Shown: positions 51,781 through 62,088, counted from the first letter of the stretch. The stretch: DNA of 64,000 bases from Alteromonadaceae bacterium Bs31 (GCA_900177435.1 FXAI01000013.1:1-64000); one strand, 5' to 3'. The notes: generated by a model from the sequence alone, not told the origin. A program made the numbers and translations.

Positions 51781-53937
51781 ATGCCGCAGTTAAGTGCACC
51801 AAAACTTCACAATTACCCACCTTATTGGGCGGAATGCTTCGGTATCGCCCCTTTCTTGCCGGTGACCCGTGCCGAGATGGACACCTTGGGCTGGGATAGT
51901 TGCGACATCATCATCGTAACAGGTGATGCCTATGTTGATCACCCCAGTTTTGGCATGGCTGTCATGGGGCGTTTGCTCGAAAGCCACGGTTTTAGGGTTG
52001 GTATTATTGCTCAGCCAGATTGGCGCAGTGCCGAAGCGTTCAAAGCGCTTGGTAAGCCGAACCTCTACTTTGGCGTAACTGCGGGCAACATGGATTCTCT
52101 CATAAACCGCTACACGGCAGATTTACGCATTCGTCACGATGATGCCTATACACCTGGAGGCGAGGGAGGTCAGCGGCCGAATCGTGCAGTTACCGTATAC
52201 AGTCAGCGCTGTAAGGAAGCTTGGAAAGATGTGCCTGTGGTGATTGGCGGCATAGAGGCGAGCCTGCGTCGCATTGCGCAATACGATTATTGGAGTGATG
52301 AAGTTCGCCGCTCGGTACTTATCGATTCAACCGCAGATATTCTGCTGTATGGGAATGCAGAGCGAGCGATTGTGGATTTAAGTCACAAGCTCGCCGGTGG
52401 TGAGCCCATAAAAAATATTGTAGACCTTCGAGGTACCACCGTTATTCGCTCTGATGTGCCGCAGGGGTATACGGAATTGGATTCATCGAGAATTGATTGG
52501 CCCGGGCGAATTGATGCGATGCCGAGCCCCTACGAATATATTCCACAGGGGGAGTGTAAAACCAAGCCTACGGAAAATACTGACGCTGATATTCAGCCTG
52601 TGAGAATTGTTCCCATGCCCTTGCGGCGCAATGAAAAAGCACTGGATCCAAATCGAAGCTGCATTCGCTTACCTTCCTACGAAAAAGTTGCAAAAGATGG
52701 CGTGTTATATGCGCACGCCTCCCGAGTTCTCCATCAGGAAAGCAACCCGCACAACGCACGCGCCCTGGTGCAAAAACATGGCAGCCGGGAAGTGTGGGTG
52801 AATCCCCCCGCTATCCCACTAAGTACCGAAGAAATGGATTATATTTTCGGCTTGTCCTATGCCCGCATACCTCACCCGAGTTATGGCAAGCAAAAAATCC
52901 CTGCTTACGACATGATTAAAACATCCGTAAATATTATGCGGGGTTGTTTTGGTGGTTGTACTTTTTGTTCTATTACAGAACATGAAGGGCGAATAATTCA
53001 AAGTCGGTCGCATGAAAGTATTCTTAATGAAATAGAAGAAATTCGAGATAAAGTACCGGGTTTTACTGGCACCATATCTGATTTGGGCGGCCCTACGTCA
53101 AATATGTATACCTTAAATTGTAAGGACCCAGATATTCAGGCGAGTTGTAGAAAATTAAGTTGCGTGTACCCAGGTATCTGTAAGAATTTAAATACAGATC
53201 ACAGCCCTACAACGCAGCTGTACCGAAAAGCGAGAAAAGTGAAAGGGGTGCATACGGTGGCGATTGCCTCCGGTTTACGTTACGACCTGGCCGTGGAAGA
53301 CCCGGAATACGTAAAGGAGCTGGTAACGCACCATGTGGGTGGCTATTTAAAGATTGCTCCGGAGCATAGCGAGCAGGATACCCTGGCGATGATGATGAAA
53401 CCGGGAATGGGGGCTTACAATAAATTTGAGCGCATGTTTAAAAAGTTTTCTGCCGAGGCCGGGAAAAAACAGTATTTAATTCCCTATTTTATTGCTGCGC
53501 ATCCGGGGTGCAGTGATGAGGATATGCTGCAACTTTCCATATGGCTGAAAAAGAATAATTTTGAAGTCGATCAAGTGCAGACATTCTATCCATCGCCCAT
53601 GTCTCTGGCGACGGCTATGTATCACTCCGATCGTAATCCTCTCAAGCCTTTAAGTTATAAATCGAAAAAAATATTTACACCAAAGATTAAAGGGCAGCGC
53701 CAAGTACAGAAAGCTTTTTTGCGTTATCACGACACAGACAATTGGCCTGCGCTGCGTAAAGCACTCAAAGCCATGGGGCGAGGCGATCTGATTGGCGACT
53801 CTCCGCAGCACCTTGTGCCAAGCGAGCAAAGGGAGCTGCGAATGCGCAGCAGCGAAAAACGAGCCAGTAATAAAACAGCGAAGGTGGCTCGTGGTGACAA
53901 ACGCAACCAGCGTGGTCCAATAAAAAAACACAGATAA
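51781..53937 (+). CDS. ygiQ: YgiQ family radical SAM protein
   Basis: 718 residues. The N-terminal B12-binding-like domain ([29 protein letters not shown], about residues 40-70) is followed by a radical SAM domain with the cluster motif CFGGCTFC (about residue 390), then an HsmR-like region ([10 protein letters not shown]). The C-terminal 40 residues are basic and probably disordered. The biochemical role of YgiQ is not established. Its partial relation to cobalamin-binding domains is notable in a window with B12 genes, but that is only a coincidence so far. Upstream of the ATG there is no strong ribosome site. Confidence 0.9.
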   Translation: MPQLSAPKLHNYPPYWAECFGIAPFLPVTRAEMDTLGWDSCDIIIVTGDAYVDHPSFGMAVMGRLLESHGFRVGIIAQPDWRSAEAFKALGKPNLYFGVTAGNMDSLINRYTADLRIRHDDAYTPGGEGGQRPNRAVTVYSQRCKEAWKDVPVVIGGIEASLRRIAQYDYWSDEVRRSVLIDSTADILLYGNAERAIVDLSHKLAGGEPIKNIVDLRGTTVIRSDVPQGYTELDSSRIDWPGRIDAMPSPYEYIPQGECKTKPTENTDADIQPVRIVPMPLRRNEKALDPNRSCIRLPSYEKVAKDGVLYAHASRVLHQESNPHNARALVQKHGSREVWVNPPAIPLSTEEMDYIFGLSYARIPHPSYGKQKIPAYDMIKTSVNIMRGCFGGCTFCSITEHEGRIIQSRSHESILNEIEEIRDKVPGFTGTISDLGGPTSNMYTLNCKDPDIQASCRKLSCVYPGICKNLNTDHSPTTQLYRKARKVKGVHTVAIASGLRYDLAVEDPEYVKELVTHHVGGYLKIAPEHSEQDTLAMMMKPGMGAYNKFERMFKKFSAEAGKKQYLIPYFIAAHPGCSDEDMLQLSIWLKKNNFEVDQVQTFYPSPMSLATAMYHSDRNPLKPLSYKSKKIFTPKIKGQRQVQKAFLRYHDTDNWPALRKALKAMGRGDLIGDSPQHLVPSEQRELRMRSSEKRASNKTAKVARGDKRNQRGPIKKHR

Positions 53938-54337
53938 TGTAAGGGCGGTATTAAGGCCGGCTTGGCCAAAGTGGTGCGACGCCCTCTAATTTGCACCGTC
54001 GCGGTGAAAGTCGCAAACATTATTTGCTTTTTGGCTGCGTGTTATACCACTCGTTCGGAGCGATAAATCTAAGCGCTTTGGGCATTTTTCAAACTTCTAA
54101 CATTTTTAACTTTATTCTTGCTCGGCTCTTGTAACATAATGCGTTCTCCCCCAAGAGGGGAAAAAATAAAAATAAAGTTATAACGCTTAAACTTCTAGAA
54201 AGACCCGAGTATTTCCCGCAATTTATACAATAAAGTTTTAGCTCTCGAGTAATTTGTTGGTACTTTGTTCTGATGCAAATAGTAGGCTTCAGTGTGGGAT
54301 CGGGGGGTTGGAGGTTTACACCGAACAGGAGAATCCC
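53938..54337 (+). promoter_or_regulatory. Upstream control region of the GH9 gene
   Basis: No gene seen. Contains a ten-base inverted repeat TAACTTTATT (54107-54116) / AATAAAGTTA (54171-54180) around an inner CCCC/GGGG hairpin near 54147-54160. A direct repeat AAACTTCTA at 54091-54099 and 54189-54197 flanks it. An AT-rich stretch (TTTATACAATAAAG, 54222-54235) may hold the -10 box. The layout suggests operators. AGGGCG/CGCCCT (53942-53985) may be a weak terminator after ygiQ. Confidence 0.4.
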
Positions 54338-57300
54338 ATGCGCGGGAAGTTCAACTACGCTTCATCAGTAACCAAAAATCTTATCAGCTTCACCATTTTC
54401 ACTTGCAGTCTTTTACTTGCACAAAGTATTTTTGCAGCGGTTGGCAACCCAAGGGTTAACCAGGTGGGTTACCTTCCCGGCCAGACCAAAACAGCCGTTT
54501 ATGCCAGCTCATCAAACAGTGCTGTAAATTGGGAGCTGCGCCAGAATGGTGGCGTGGTTGCTTCAGGAAGTACCGTACCTTTCGGATTCGATGCCGCTTC
54601 TGGAGAAAATGTTCATCACATTGACTTCTCTAGCGTAACGGCTGTTGGAACCAACTTCACTTTGCGAATTGGCTCCGATGAAAGCTACCCCTTTGATATC
54701 AGCGCGTCGCTTTTTTCGCCGGTTCTTTACGATGCGATACGCTATTTTTATCACAACCGTTCCGGTATCGCCATTGAGACCCAATACACCGGTGGTGGTA
54801 AAGGCAGTTACGCGGCGAATGCACAGTGGTCTCGCCCAGCGGGGCATTTGAACCTGGGCTCCAACCAGGGTGACTACGCTGTGCCTTGCTGGAGTGGCAG
54901 TGGTTGTAATTACGCGCTGGATGTTACCAAAGGCTGGTACGACGCAGGCGATCACGGTAAGTACGTGGTTAACGGTGGTATCTCAGCGTGGAAACTGATG
55001 TTTATGTACGACTACGCCACACTGTTTACTGGCGATGCCAGCCGCTTTGCTGATGGCACATTAAATATTCCGGAAAGCAACAACGGGATTCCCGATATTC
55101 TTGACGAAGTGCGCTGGCAGATGGAGTTCATGATGGCCATGCAGGTGCCCGAAGGTGAAAGCAAAGCTGGCATGGTGCACCATAAAATGCACGATGTAGG
55201 TTGGACTGGCCTTCCTCTTGCTCCCCATAATGACGCTCAGCAGCGAGCGCTGGTGCCACCCTCAACAACGGCAACTCTCAACTTGGCGGCATCTGCAGCT
55301 CAGTGTGCGCGTTTGTTCCGACCCTTTGATCAGGGCTTTGCTGATGACTGCCTGGCGGCAGCGGAAACCGCCTGGGATGCAGCGCTTGCAAATCCAGCAG
55401 TGATCTACGATGAAAACTATAACAGCGGTGGCGGTGGCTACGGGGACAAGGAACCTGCAGATGAATTCTTTTGGGCGGCGGCTGAGCTTTATTTGGCGAC
55501 CGGCGAAAGCAAATATCTTCCTACCCTGCAGAACTATCAGGTCACCGCAACGGATTGGGCCTGGCCAGTAACAGAGTTGCCCGGCTTAATGTCCCTTGCA
55601 TTGCGCACAAATAACGGTAGTGCGGTAGATCTCGATAATTTGGCTGTAGCTGCACGGCAAAAACTTGTGGAGATTGCCGACTTCCATTTGAACGCTATTG
55701 CCCAGGCAGGCTACAAGGTTCCCACCGCTGTGGAGGAGTATTACTGGGGCTCAAATAATGTGGTTGCCAACAAGATGGTGCTTCTTGCTTTGGCTTACAG
55801 CTTTACCGGAGAGGACAAATATAACGCTGGCTTTATAAGCGCTATGAACTACTTGTTCGGTAGTAATACATTATCGTTTTCCTACATTTCTGGTCATGGG
55901 GAGAATGCCCTTACACAACCTCACCACCGTTTCTGGGCGGGTGCTTTGAGTGGCAGTTACCCTTGGGTACCACCTGGCGCATTTTCTGGTGGGCCCAATG
56001 CCGGCTTGGAAGATGATACTGCCCGGTCGGCAATTGGTTCTTGTGTTAGCAAGCCCGCTACCTGTTTTATCGACAATATCAATTCCTGGTCCACCAATGA
56101 GATCACCATTAACTGGAACAGTGCCCTGGCCATGGTGTTGGCCTACCAGGACAGCCTGGCCGGTGGTTACAGCAGCGAGGGCATAAGCGCTTCCTCCTCA
56201 AGTTCTTCGTCGAGCTCTTCGTCGAGCTCTTCATCAAGCTCGTCTTCAAGCAGCTCTTCTTCAACATCCGGTGGCCCCAATGTTGGTGGTTGTGACGCTC
56301 AAACGCCGCAAAACTGGCCGTGTACTGTTTTTTATACGGATAACAGCAGTTTCCACTGCTCAGCTGAGGGAGTATGTGGGGACGAGGAGCGTGGACAGAG
56401 TGTTGCTCAGTGGACACCTGATAACTGTAACTTCGATGAGCACCCAGCAGATAGCTGTAGTTATATCCGCTTGTGGGACAACGACCGAGAGTCTATTTGT
56501 GGCTGTAATGGCGACACTTGCGGCTGTAACAACAAGCCCGGCTTTGCGAGCTATGATGAAGCCTACAACTCCAGTGTCTGTTGGTCCTTCAGCTCAGGCA
56601 GCCCTTATTACCCCTGTAGCGTGCGCTCGCCAACGAGATTTGGCGGCTGTGATCATAGCGGAGGTTGTGGCTGGGAGGGCACCTTTGGTGGTTCGAGTTC
56701 CTCATCCAGTTCTTCCAGTTCGTCGTCCAGCTCTAGCAGTTCCTCCGGCGGTGGCGTTTGTGTAGATATGTGTAAGTGGTACCAGGACGATCCTCGTCCA
56801 CTTTGTGATAATCAAGCAGACGGCTGGGGTTACGAGAACAATCAAAGTTGTATTGGCGTCAACACCTGCAACAGCCAGCATGGCGATGGTGGTGTTATAG
56901 AGGTTTGCTCGGGCCCTTCCAGCTCTAGCAGTTCAAGCAGCTCCAGTTCTAGCTCCTCCTCGTCTAGCAGCTCCAGTTCATCTTCTAGCTCATCTGGGGC
57001 TTCGAGTTCTTCAAGCTCAAGCTCTTCTAGTTCTAGCTCTAGTTCTAGTTCTAGCTCTAGTTCTTCAAGCTCAAGCTCTTCTAGTTCAAGTTCTTCCAGC
57101 AGTTCTGGCGGAGAGGGGGCCCTGGAAAGCTCTGTGATAGTCAATAACGATTGGGGCGGAGGCTACTGCGCCGCAGTTAAGCTGGAGAATACTGGCAGTT
57201 CGCCAATTCAGTGGCAGGCATTGATCCCGGTAGAGGGAGAGGTTACTAACCTCTGGAACGGCAGTTGGAGTCAGTCTGGTGGGGTGTTGACACTCTCCGG

Positions 57301-57370
57301 CGTCGGTTGGAACGACACCTTGCAGCCAGGACAATCCGATAGCTCAATCGGTTTCTGTGCAACGCGCTGA
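54338..57370 (+). CDS. Multi-modular GH9 endoglucanase with an unknown Cys-rich module, CBM10 and CBM2
   Basis: 1010 residues; ATG at 54338 with AGGAG six bases upstream and a signal peptide to about residue 38. Order: N-terminal Ig-like domain ([18 protein letters not shown]...) to about 125; GH9 catalytic domain about 130-610 with [15 protein letters not shown] (general base Asp pair), HHRFWAG, and acid Glu in [18 protein letters not shown]; polyserine linker; a 14-cysteine module about 646-786 that I do not recognise; polyserine linker; CBM10 about 803-860 (CKWYQDD...[11 protein letters not shown]); a long polyserine linker to about 925; CBM2 to the end ([18 protein letters not shown]). 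Extracellular cellulase, probably type II secreted. CBM10 and CBM2 bind crystalline cellulose. A terminator separates it from the next enzyme, so it is likely a single-gene unit. Confidence 0.93.
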   Translation: MRGKFNYASSVTKNLISFTIFTCSLLLAQSIFAAVGNPRVNQVGYLPGQTKTAVYASSSNSAVNWELRQNGGVVASGSTVPFGFDAASGENVHHIDFSSVTAVGTNFTLRIGSDESYPFDISASLFSPVLYDAIRYFYHNRSGIAIETQYTGGGKGSYAANAQWSRPAGHLNLGSNQGDYAVPCWSGSGCNYALDVTKGWYDAGDHGKYVVNGGISAWKLMFMYDYATLFTGDASRFADGTLNIPESNNGIPDILDEVRWQMEFMMAMQVPEGESKAGMVHHKMHDVGWTGLPLAPHNDAQQRALVPPSTTATLNLAASAAQCARLFRPFDQGFADDCLAAAETAWDAALANPAVIYDENYNSGGGGYGDKEPADEFFWAAAELYLATGESKYLPTLQNYQVTATDWAWPVTELPGLMSLALRTNNGSAVDLDNLAVAARQKLVEIADFHLNAIAQAGYKVPTAVEEYYWGSNNVVANKMVLLALAYSFTGEDKYNAGFISAMNYLFGSNTLSFSYISGHGENALTQPHHRFWAGALSGSYPWVPPGAFSGGPNAGLEDDTARSAIGSCVSKPATCFIDNINSWSTNEITINWNSALAMVLAYQDSLAGGYSSEGISASSSSSSSSSSSSSSSSSSSSSSSSTSGGPNVGGCDAQTPQNWPCTVFYTDNSSFHCSAEGVCGDEERGQSVAQWTPDNCNFDEHPADSCSYIRLWDNDRESICGCNGDTCGCNNKPGFASYDEAYNSSVCWSFSSGSPYYPCSVRSPTRFGGCDHSGGCGWEGTFGGSSSSSSSSSSSSSSSSSSGGGVCVDMCKWYQDDPRPLCDNQADGWGYENNQSCIGVNTCNSQHGDGGVIEVCSGPSSSSSSSSSSSSSSSSSSSSSSSSSSGASSSSSSSSSSSSSSSSSSSSSSSSSSSSSSSSSSSGGEGALESSVIVNNDWGGGYCAAVKLENTGSSPIQWQALIPVEGEVTNLWNGSWSQSGGVLTLSGVGWNDTLQPGQSDSSIGFCATR
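56188..56262 (+). repeat. Polyserine linker 1 in the GH9 gene
   Basis: About 25 Ser codons mixing TCN and AGY. The mixture argues for selection on the serine tract rather than simple slippage. Confidence 0.85.
56916..57108 (+). repeat. Polyserine linker 3 in the GH9 gene
   Basis: About 64 codons, almost all Ser, with a single Gly-Ala break near 56998. The GH9 linker 2 (about 56692-56745) is shorter. TCTAGT-like six-base units recur near 57030-57060, so local slippage may contribute. Confidence 0.85.
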
Positions 57371-57395
57371 CCCTGGTTGATTGAAACCCGCTTTG

Positions 57396-57428
57396 AAAAC
57401 CCCGGCTTAGGCCGGGTTTTCTTTTTTA
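57396..57428 (+). terminator. Terminator after the GH9 gene
   Basis: CCCGGC (57401-57406) pairs with GCCGGG (57411-57416), loop TTAG, flanked by AAAA and TTTTCTTTTTT. Confidence 0.8.
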
Positions 57429-57468
57429 GGACCTTAATCCATAACACATTTCAATAGGTAGCAACTTA

Positions 57469-59961
57469 ATGAGCATCAATAAGATACTAAAAAGTAGTAT
57501 GTTCAAGCTGGGGATAGGCTTGATAAGTACGGCCTTGGCGAGCGTTTCTTTTGCCGCTGATGGTTTTTACGTCAAGGATGGTTTGCTCTTCGATAATTAT
57601 GACAACCCTTTTGTGATGCGCGGTGTTAACCATGCTCATACCTGGTACAAACATAAAACCGAAGGGGCTCTGGTAGATATTGCCGGTGTTAACGCTAATG
57701 CGGTGCGTATTGTACTGAGTAACGGTAAGCAAGCTGAAGGCTGGGTGAAAGACCCCGCAGCCTCGGTCGCCGACATTGTTGCGCAAATGAAAACTCTGAA
57801 CATGGTTTCCGTGCTGGAAGTGCATGATGCCACCGGGTATCCAGATAAATCTGGCGGTGTTCATATGTCTACCGCTGTGGACTACTGGATTGAAATAAAA
57901 GACGTTCTCATGGGCGAAGAAGATAACGTCATTATCAATATTGCCAACGAGCCTTTTGGCAATACCGCGAGCGAAAGCGATTATATGGAAGCCCACCTGG
58001 ATGCCATCGCCCGTTTGCGTGAAGCAGGGTTTACCCACACATTGATGATCGATGCGGCCAACTGGGGGCAAGATTACCAGGGGATTATGCTGAATCGAGC
58101 TCCCGAATTAATGGCCGCTGATCCGCTTAAAAACATTGTGTTCAGTGTTCACATGTACCAGGTGTACAACAATCGAGATGTTATCGACAGCTATCTACGA
58201 ACCTTTGTTTACGAGCACAAGCTCCCGCTGGTGGTAGGTGAGTTTGGTGCTGATCATGGCGGTGAGGATGTGGATGAAGCTTCAATCCTTGAGCTGGCCG
58301 AGTTATACAATGTGGGTTACCTCGGGTGGTCCTGGTCTGGCAATAGCGGCGGCGTCGAATCGCTGGATATCACCATCGGCTATGATGTTAACACGCTCTC
58401 CGAGTGGGGCGATTTTCTTATTAATAGCCAGTATGGCCTTGAAGCGACAGGGCAAACCTGTTCTTGTGTGAACGGTGGTATTGGCCCGATTTACCCACCC
58501 AAAGCTGTGCCTTTTGCACATACTACGCTGGAAAATCTAGCGGCTGTCGTTGCACTGCAAGGTAGTGACCTGGACGGCGAAGTTGCCGCTTCTGAGGTGA
58601 ATAGCAGCCCTGTTAATGGTCGTGTCTCCGGTAACGAGCCCACTGTTACCTACACGCCAGACAGTGGTTTCTCCGGTATAGACCCCTTCGAATTTGTATT
58701 ATTCGACGAGGACGGAGTAGAGTCTTCTCCCGCAACGGCAACAATGGTGGTTGCCTCCGGCGGCGGTGTAGATGGGAAACCGGCCTGCTCGGTTGAGTTC
58801 ATTCGTTTCGCAGAGTGGCAAGTTGGGTCTCACCTACAGCTTAATGTGACAAACAATTTGCCAGAGACTATCTCCGGTTATGATCTTAGCTGGAATATTG
58901 GTGATACTGAGTCTCTCTCTATTGGCTATGGCGCCACCAGTTACACGTCTGAGGGTAAAACCGTAAGCGCTCATGTGGATGCCGCGCACGGTAATGGCAC
59001 GCTCACTTCCGGTCGAACGGTAGAGCTTTCCTATCAGGTGGATAAAGCCGGCGGCCCCGCTGTTCAGCCTGCCTATTACACCTTGAATGATCTTACCTGC
59101 GCCGACTCCGCTTATAAAGGAAGCAGCAGCTCCAGCACCTCTGGTTCAAGTTCTTCCAGCTCATCTAGCAGTTCTAGCAGTTCTAGTAGTTCTAGTAGCT
59201 CCTCTTCTTCCAGCAGTTCATCAAGCTCCTCCTCCGGGGCTGGGAGCAGTAGTTCCTCTTCAAGTAGCTCCTCCTCTTCCAGCTCGTCTTCCAGTAGTTC
59301 GTCTTCCAGCAGCTCTTCTTCCTCTGGAGGGGAGTGCATGAATATGTGTAAGTGGTATCAGGACGATCTGCGCCCACTGTGTGAGAATCAGGACGATGGC
59401 TGGGGTTATGAGAACAACCAGAGCTGTATTGGCGTAAATACCTGTAATAGCCAGTCCGGTAGTGGCGGGGTAGTGGATCTCTGTGGTACTAGCTCTTCGA
59501 GTTCATCGTCAAGTTCGTCCAGCTCCTCCAGTAGTTCCAGCTCCAGCAGCTCCGGCTCTTCTTCATCGTCCAGCTCTTCAAGTAGTTCAAGTTCCAGCAG
59601 CTCGTCGTCAAGTAGCTCAAGCTCCAGTTCCAGCAGCTCCAGCGGCAGCCCCGTAATGCTATTGGATTGCGAAGTCACTAACTTTAATCAATGGGGTAGT
59701 GGCTACACGGTGTCTTTAGAAGTGACAAATGCCGGTACTGTTGCCACCAGCCATTGGGCAGGGATTATGGTGTTGTTTGATGAAGCACCACAGATGACGA
59801 ACGGCTGGAGTGCGACCTTTGAAGAGGATGGCAATACCGTTGATGTATCGGCTGCAGGGTGGAATAAGAGCCTTGCTCCCGGGCAGAAGGTAAGTTTCGG
59901 TTTTCAGGGCGCTTCAGATGGTTCCTTAGCCGCTCCGTTCTGTGCAGCTGAGCAGGACTGA
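57469..59961 (+). CDS. Multi-modular GH5 subfamily 8 endo-beta-mannanase with CBM10 and CBM2
   Basis: 830 residues with a signal peptide to about residue 29 (ASVSFA). Catalytic domain about 31-325, closely like bacterial GH5_8 mannanases: GFYVKDGLLFDNYDNPFVMRG, NHAHTWYK, VLEVHDATGY, acid/base Glu in IINIANEPFG, FSVHMYQVY, nucleophile Glu in LVVGEFGADHGG, LGWSWSGNSGG. Then an Ig/cadherin-like domain about 338-430, a disulfide-framed CBM2-like module about 435-547 (CSVEF to LTC), a polyserine linker, CBM10 about 621-674, another polyserine linker, and a CBM2 to the end. Secreted enzyme for galactoglucomannan. Its CBM10 is almost identical to that of the GH9 neighbour, suggesting recent module exchange. 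A terminator follows. Confidence 0.93.
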   Translation: MSINKILKSSMFKLGIGLISTALASVSFAADGFYVKDGLLFDNYDNPFVMRGVNHAHTWYKHKTEGALVDIAGVNANAVRIVLSNGKQAEGWVKDPAASVADIVAQMKTLNMVSVLEVHDATGYPDKSGGVHMSTAVDYWIEIKDVLMGEEDNVIINIANEPFGNTASESDYMEAHLDAIARLREAGFTHTLMIDAANWGQDYQGIMLNRAPELMAADPLKNIVFSVHMYQVYNNRDVIDSYLRTFVYEHKLPLVVGEFGADHGGEDVDEASILELAELYNVGYLGWSWSGNSGGVESLDITIGYDVNTLSEWGDFLINSQYGLEATGQTCSCVNGGIGPIYPPKAVPFAHTTLENLAAVVALQGSDLDGEVAASEVNSSPVNGRVSGNEPTVTYTPDSGFSGIDPFEFVLFDEDGVESSPATATMVVASGGGVDGKPACSVEFIRFAEWQVGSHLQLNVTNNLPETISGYDLSWNIGDTESLSIGYGATSYTSEGKTVSAHVDAAHGNGTLTSGRTVELSYQVDKAGGPAVQPAYYTLNDLTCADSAYKGSSSSSTSGSSSSSSSSSSSSSSSSSSSSSSSSSSSSSSGAGSSSSSSSSSSSSSSSSSSSSSSSSSSSGGECMNMCKWYQDDLRPLCENQDDGWGYENNQSCIGVNTCNSQSGSGGVVDLCGTSSSSSSSSSSSSSSSSSSSSSGSSSSSSSSSSSSSSSSSSSSSSSSSSSSSGSPVMLLDCEVTNFNQWGSGYTVSLEVTNAGTVATSHWAGIMVLFDEAPQMTNGWSATFEEDGNTVDVSAAGWNKSLAPGQKVSFGFQGASDGSLAAPFCAAEQD
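59116..59328 (+). repeat. Polyserine linker 1 in the GH5 gene
   Basis: About 70 codons, nearly all Ser with TCN and AGY codons mixed; breaks at Thr-Ser-Gly and Gly-Ala-Gly. On the opposite strand it gives meaningless Glu/Leu-rich frames. Confidence 0.85.
59488..59646 (+). repeat. Polyserine linker 2 in the GH5 gene
   Basis: About 52 codons of Ser with a single Gly near the middle, separating CBM10 from the terminal CBM2. Confidence 0.85.
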
Positions 59962-60003
59962 TCTTAAAAACTGCTATTAAATACAGCTACTAACTTCTGT
60001 GTT

Positions 60004-60042
60004 AAAGCCAGCTCGTTTACGCGAGCTGGCTTTTTTGTTTTT
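60004..60042 (+). terminator. Terminator after the mannanase gene
   Basis: AAAGCCAGCTCG (60004-60015) pairs with CGAGCTGGCTTT (60022-60033), loop of six, followed by a T-rich tail. Confidence 0.85.
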
Positions 60043-60123
60043 TTTAATCACTCGTTGCTTTGCAAGCTTAATAAAAAAGCAGAGCTCTGTGTTTAGCTTA
60101 CGCCAGCAGGCTAAAGCGCTTTT

Positions 60124-62064
60124 TTAGAGTTCGGCTGCAAAGGGTGAGGCGGGTAGCCCATTTTTATTGTATAAATTGGCACAGTCTGGCGAGTCCCTCC
60201 AGGCGTATCGAATTTTAGTGGGTTGACTGATATCTTTGTTCCAAACGACAACCTGATTATTTTTTATTGTTGCGTTTGCAGGAAAATATTCGCCTCGATC
60301 TTCCGCTACCTCAAAGCAACCGAGCTTTTTTCCTCGGGCAATTAAACCGTCACCAACGAAGTTAAAGTCTATTTTCAGTTTATTCTTTTTCGCCGAGATG
60401 GATTTAAAAACAGGGCCAGAGTACACCAGCTTTTTGTCATCATAGGCGAGCGCCTCTGCAGCCAGCGCCAGCCTCTCTCCTACAGACTTTTTATCCAGTG
60501 GATGTAAATCGTTCCATTCGCCAACATCAATGGTCACAACCATGGCCGTGTTAGAGGTTTTTTTCAGGGTTTGTAACTGCACCTGTCGCATTTCCGGCCA
60601 GCCGCTTTCCAGTCCCGAGCTCGAACCGAAATTGGGCAGTTGAACGAACAAAAAGGGAAAATCCCCCTGCTGCCAAATGTCCCGCCAATGAGAGATTAGT
60701 TGAGGGAATAAGCGACTGTACTCCTCCGGTCGAGCGGTATTAGATTCTCCCTGATACCAAAGCGCGCCTTTGATTGTCATGTTTGTGAGTGGCGCGAGCA
60801 TAGCGTTAAAACAGCCGAGAGGCTGGCTCCAGGGTACATAGCGGAGTGGGGGAGGGGGTGCAACAATGTTTCCTATTTTATAATGCCAGCGGCCGGTTAA
60901 ATCGATTTTGCTGTCGCCAACGGCTAAATAGTAGGGTTTTTGGGCAGTGAATTCACCCCGCTTGTTATTCACTTGTACACGAAGGCTAATGGTATTTTTT
61001 CCGGCTCGAAGTATGCCTGCTTTAAATTTGTAGCGCCTGGGCGGGTATTGGTAGCCTGTACTACCTACTTCAACGCCATTGATATAAGCTTTATCCGCAT
61101 CTACGATGGTTCCCAATCTCAGCAGGCCAGGTTTGCCAACTTCTTGCTCTGGTATGCGAATAGTTTTCCTTAGCCATACAATACCGCTCATCGGATCGAT
61201 GTTTTGCTCTTGAAACTTGGCGGGCAGGTGTATTGTTTCCCAACTTGAGTGATCAATATCGTCGTGATACCACGCGGGGTTTTCTTTCAGACCCAGGTCA
61301 TTACCATTTAGCTCTGCATGCCATTTGTCGCTATCTTTTTTATCTGCGTCTTTGAGCGTTTGCAGGTAATCGGCATCTTGATAGCTTTTAGCTGTTTTGT
61401 ACTGTGTCGGATATTCTTTTAATACCTGCTCGTTAATCCAGCATTCGGCAGGGGAACCACCAAAATTGGCACTGAGTATTCCAATAGGGATGTTCTTGTC
61501 GAGGTGTATTTGTTTTGCAAAAAAATAGGCAACGGCGGAATGCTGAGCTAGATATTCGGGAGTGCTTTGCTGCCAGCTGCCATCAGAAAAATCCTCGGCG
61601 GGTTTATCGAAGCGCAATTCCCGTGGGACGGTGAATTGTCGAATGAGTGGATAGTTTGCTTTGCTGATTTCTTCGGGAAACATTTCCTCCACGCGAGCCA
61701 TGCTGGTTTGCATATTGGACTGGCCCGATGCAAGCCAGATATCGCCAAAATAAATATCGTTAAGCATGAGGGTATTTTTTCCCCCTTGAATGCTTATCTG
61801 GTGCGGGCCACCAGCCTCGGGGGCCTGAAAATATATTTCCCATTTACCATGCTTGGCCATGGTGGAGCCCAGCTGTTTGCCGTCAAGCTCGGCCTTGATG
61901 GCTTCACCCTCACTAGCCCACCCCCATAACTTTACCTTGCTGTCTCGTTGAAGGATGAGTCCATCGGAGAGAAGTCTAGGTACCGATATTTCGGCAAACG
62001 CAGCTTGTAAGTAAAAAAACAATGTAAGGAAGAAAAATAAATACCAGATTTTTATTATTTTCAT
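60124..62064 (-). CDS. SASA-type carbohydrate esterase (sialate O-acetylesterase-like), exported
   Basis: 646 residues with a signal peptide ending QAAFA (residue 24). SGNH/SASA esterase fold: nucleophile Ser in WLASGQSNMQ, LWYQGESN, and the C-terminal DLHPLDK with the His/Asp pair. A jelly-roll domain (about residues 290-370, WLRKTIRIPEQ...DADKAYINGVEVG) is inserted, as in the long sialate O-acetylesterase-like proteins of plant-polysaccharide degraders. Sialic acid is unlikely here; a role in deacetylating hemicellulose such as acetyl-glucomannan is inferred from the adjacent mannanase. It is transcribed toward the mannanase gene, so the two share no operon. The ribosome site is weak. Confidence 0.85.
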   Translation of the reverse strand: MKIIKIWYLFFFLTLFFYLQAAFAEISVPRLLSDGLILQRDSKVKLWGWASEGEAIKAELDGKQLGSTMAKHGKWEIYFQAPEAGGPHQISIQGGKNTLMLNDIYFGDIWLASGQSNMQTSMARVEEMFPEEISKANYPLIRQFTVPRELRFDKPAEDFSDGSWQQSTPEYLAQHSAVAYFFAKQIHLDKNIPIGILSANFGGSPAECWINEQVLKEYPTQYKTAKSYQDADYLQTLKDADKKDSDKWHAELNGNDLGLKENPAWYHDDIDHSSWETIHLPAKFQEQNIDPMSGIVWLRKTIRIPEQEVGKPGLLRLGTIVDADKAYINGVEVGSTGYQYPPRRYKFKAGILRAGKNTISLRVQVNNKRGEFTAQKPYYLAVGDSKIDLTGRWHYKIGNIVAPPPPLRYVPWSQPLGCFNAMLAPLTNMTIKGALWYQGESNTARPEEYSRLFPQLISHWRDIWQQGDFPFLFVQLPNFGSSSGLESGWPEMRQVQLQTLKKTSNTAMVVTIDVGEWNDLHPLDKKSVGERLALAAEALAYDDKKLVYSGPVFKSISAKKNKLKIDFNFVGDGLIARGKKLGCFEVAEDRGEYFPANATIKNNQVVVWNKDISQPTKIRYAWRDSPDCANLYNKNGLPASPFAAEL

Positions 62065-62088
62065 GGATGTTTTACCCGAGCCATGTGG

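Noticed and set aside
56842-57144. Antisense Glu/Leu-rich frames over the polyserine tracts, also 59112-59339 and 59406-59678
   Set aside because: They are the complement of Ser codons (TCN/AGY) and have no ribosome site or family likeness.
60124-62064. Sialic-acid metabolism for the SASA esterase
   Set aside because: No sialic acid gene is near; the family also acts on plant polysaccharides and the neighbours are cellulase and mannanase.
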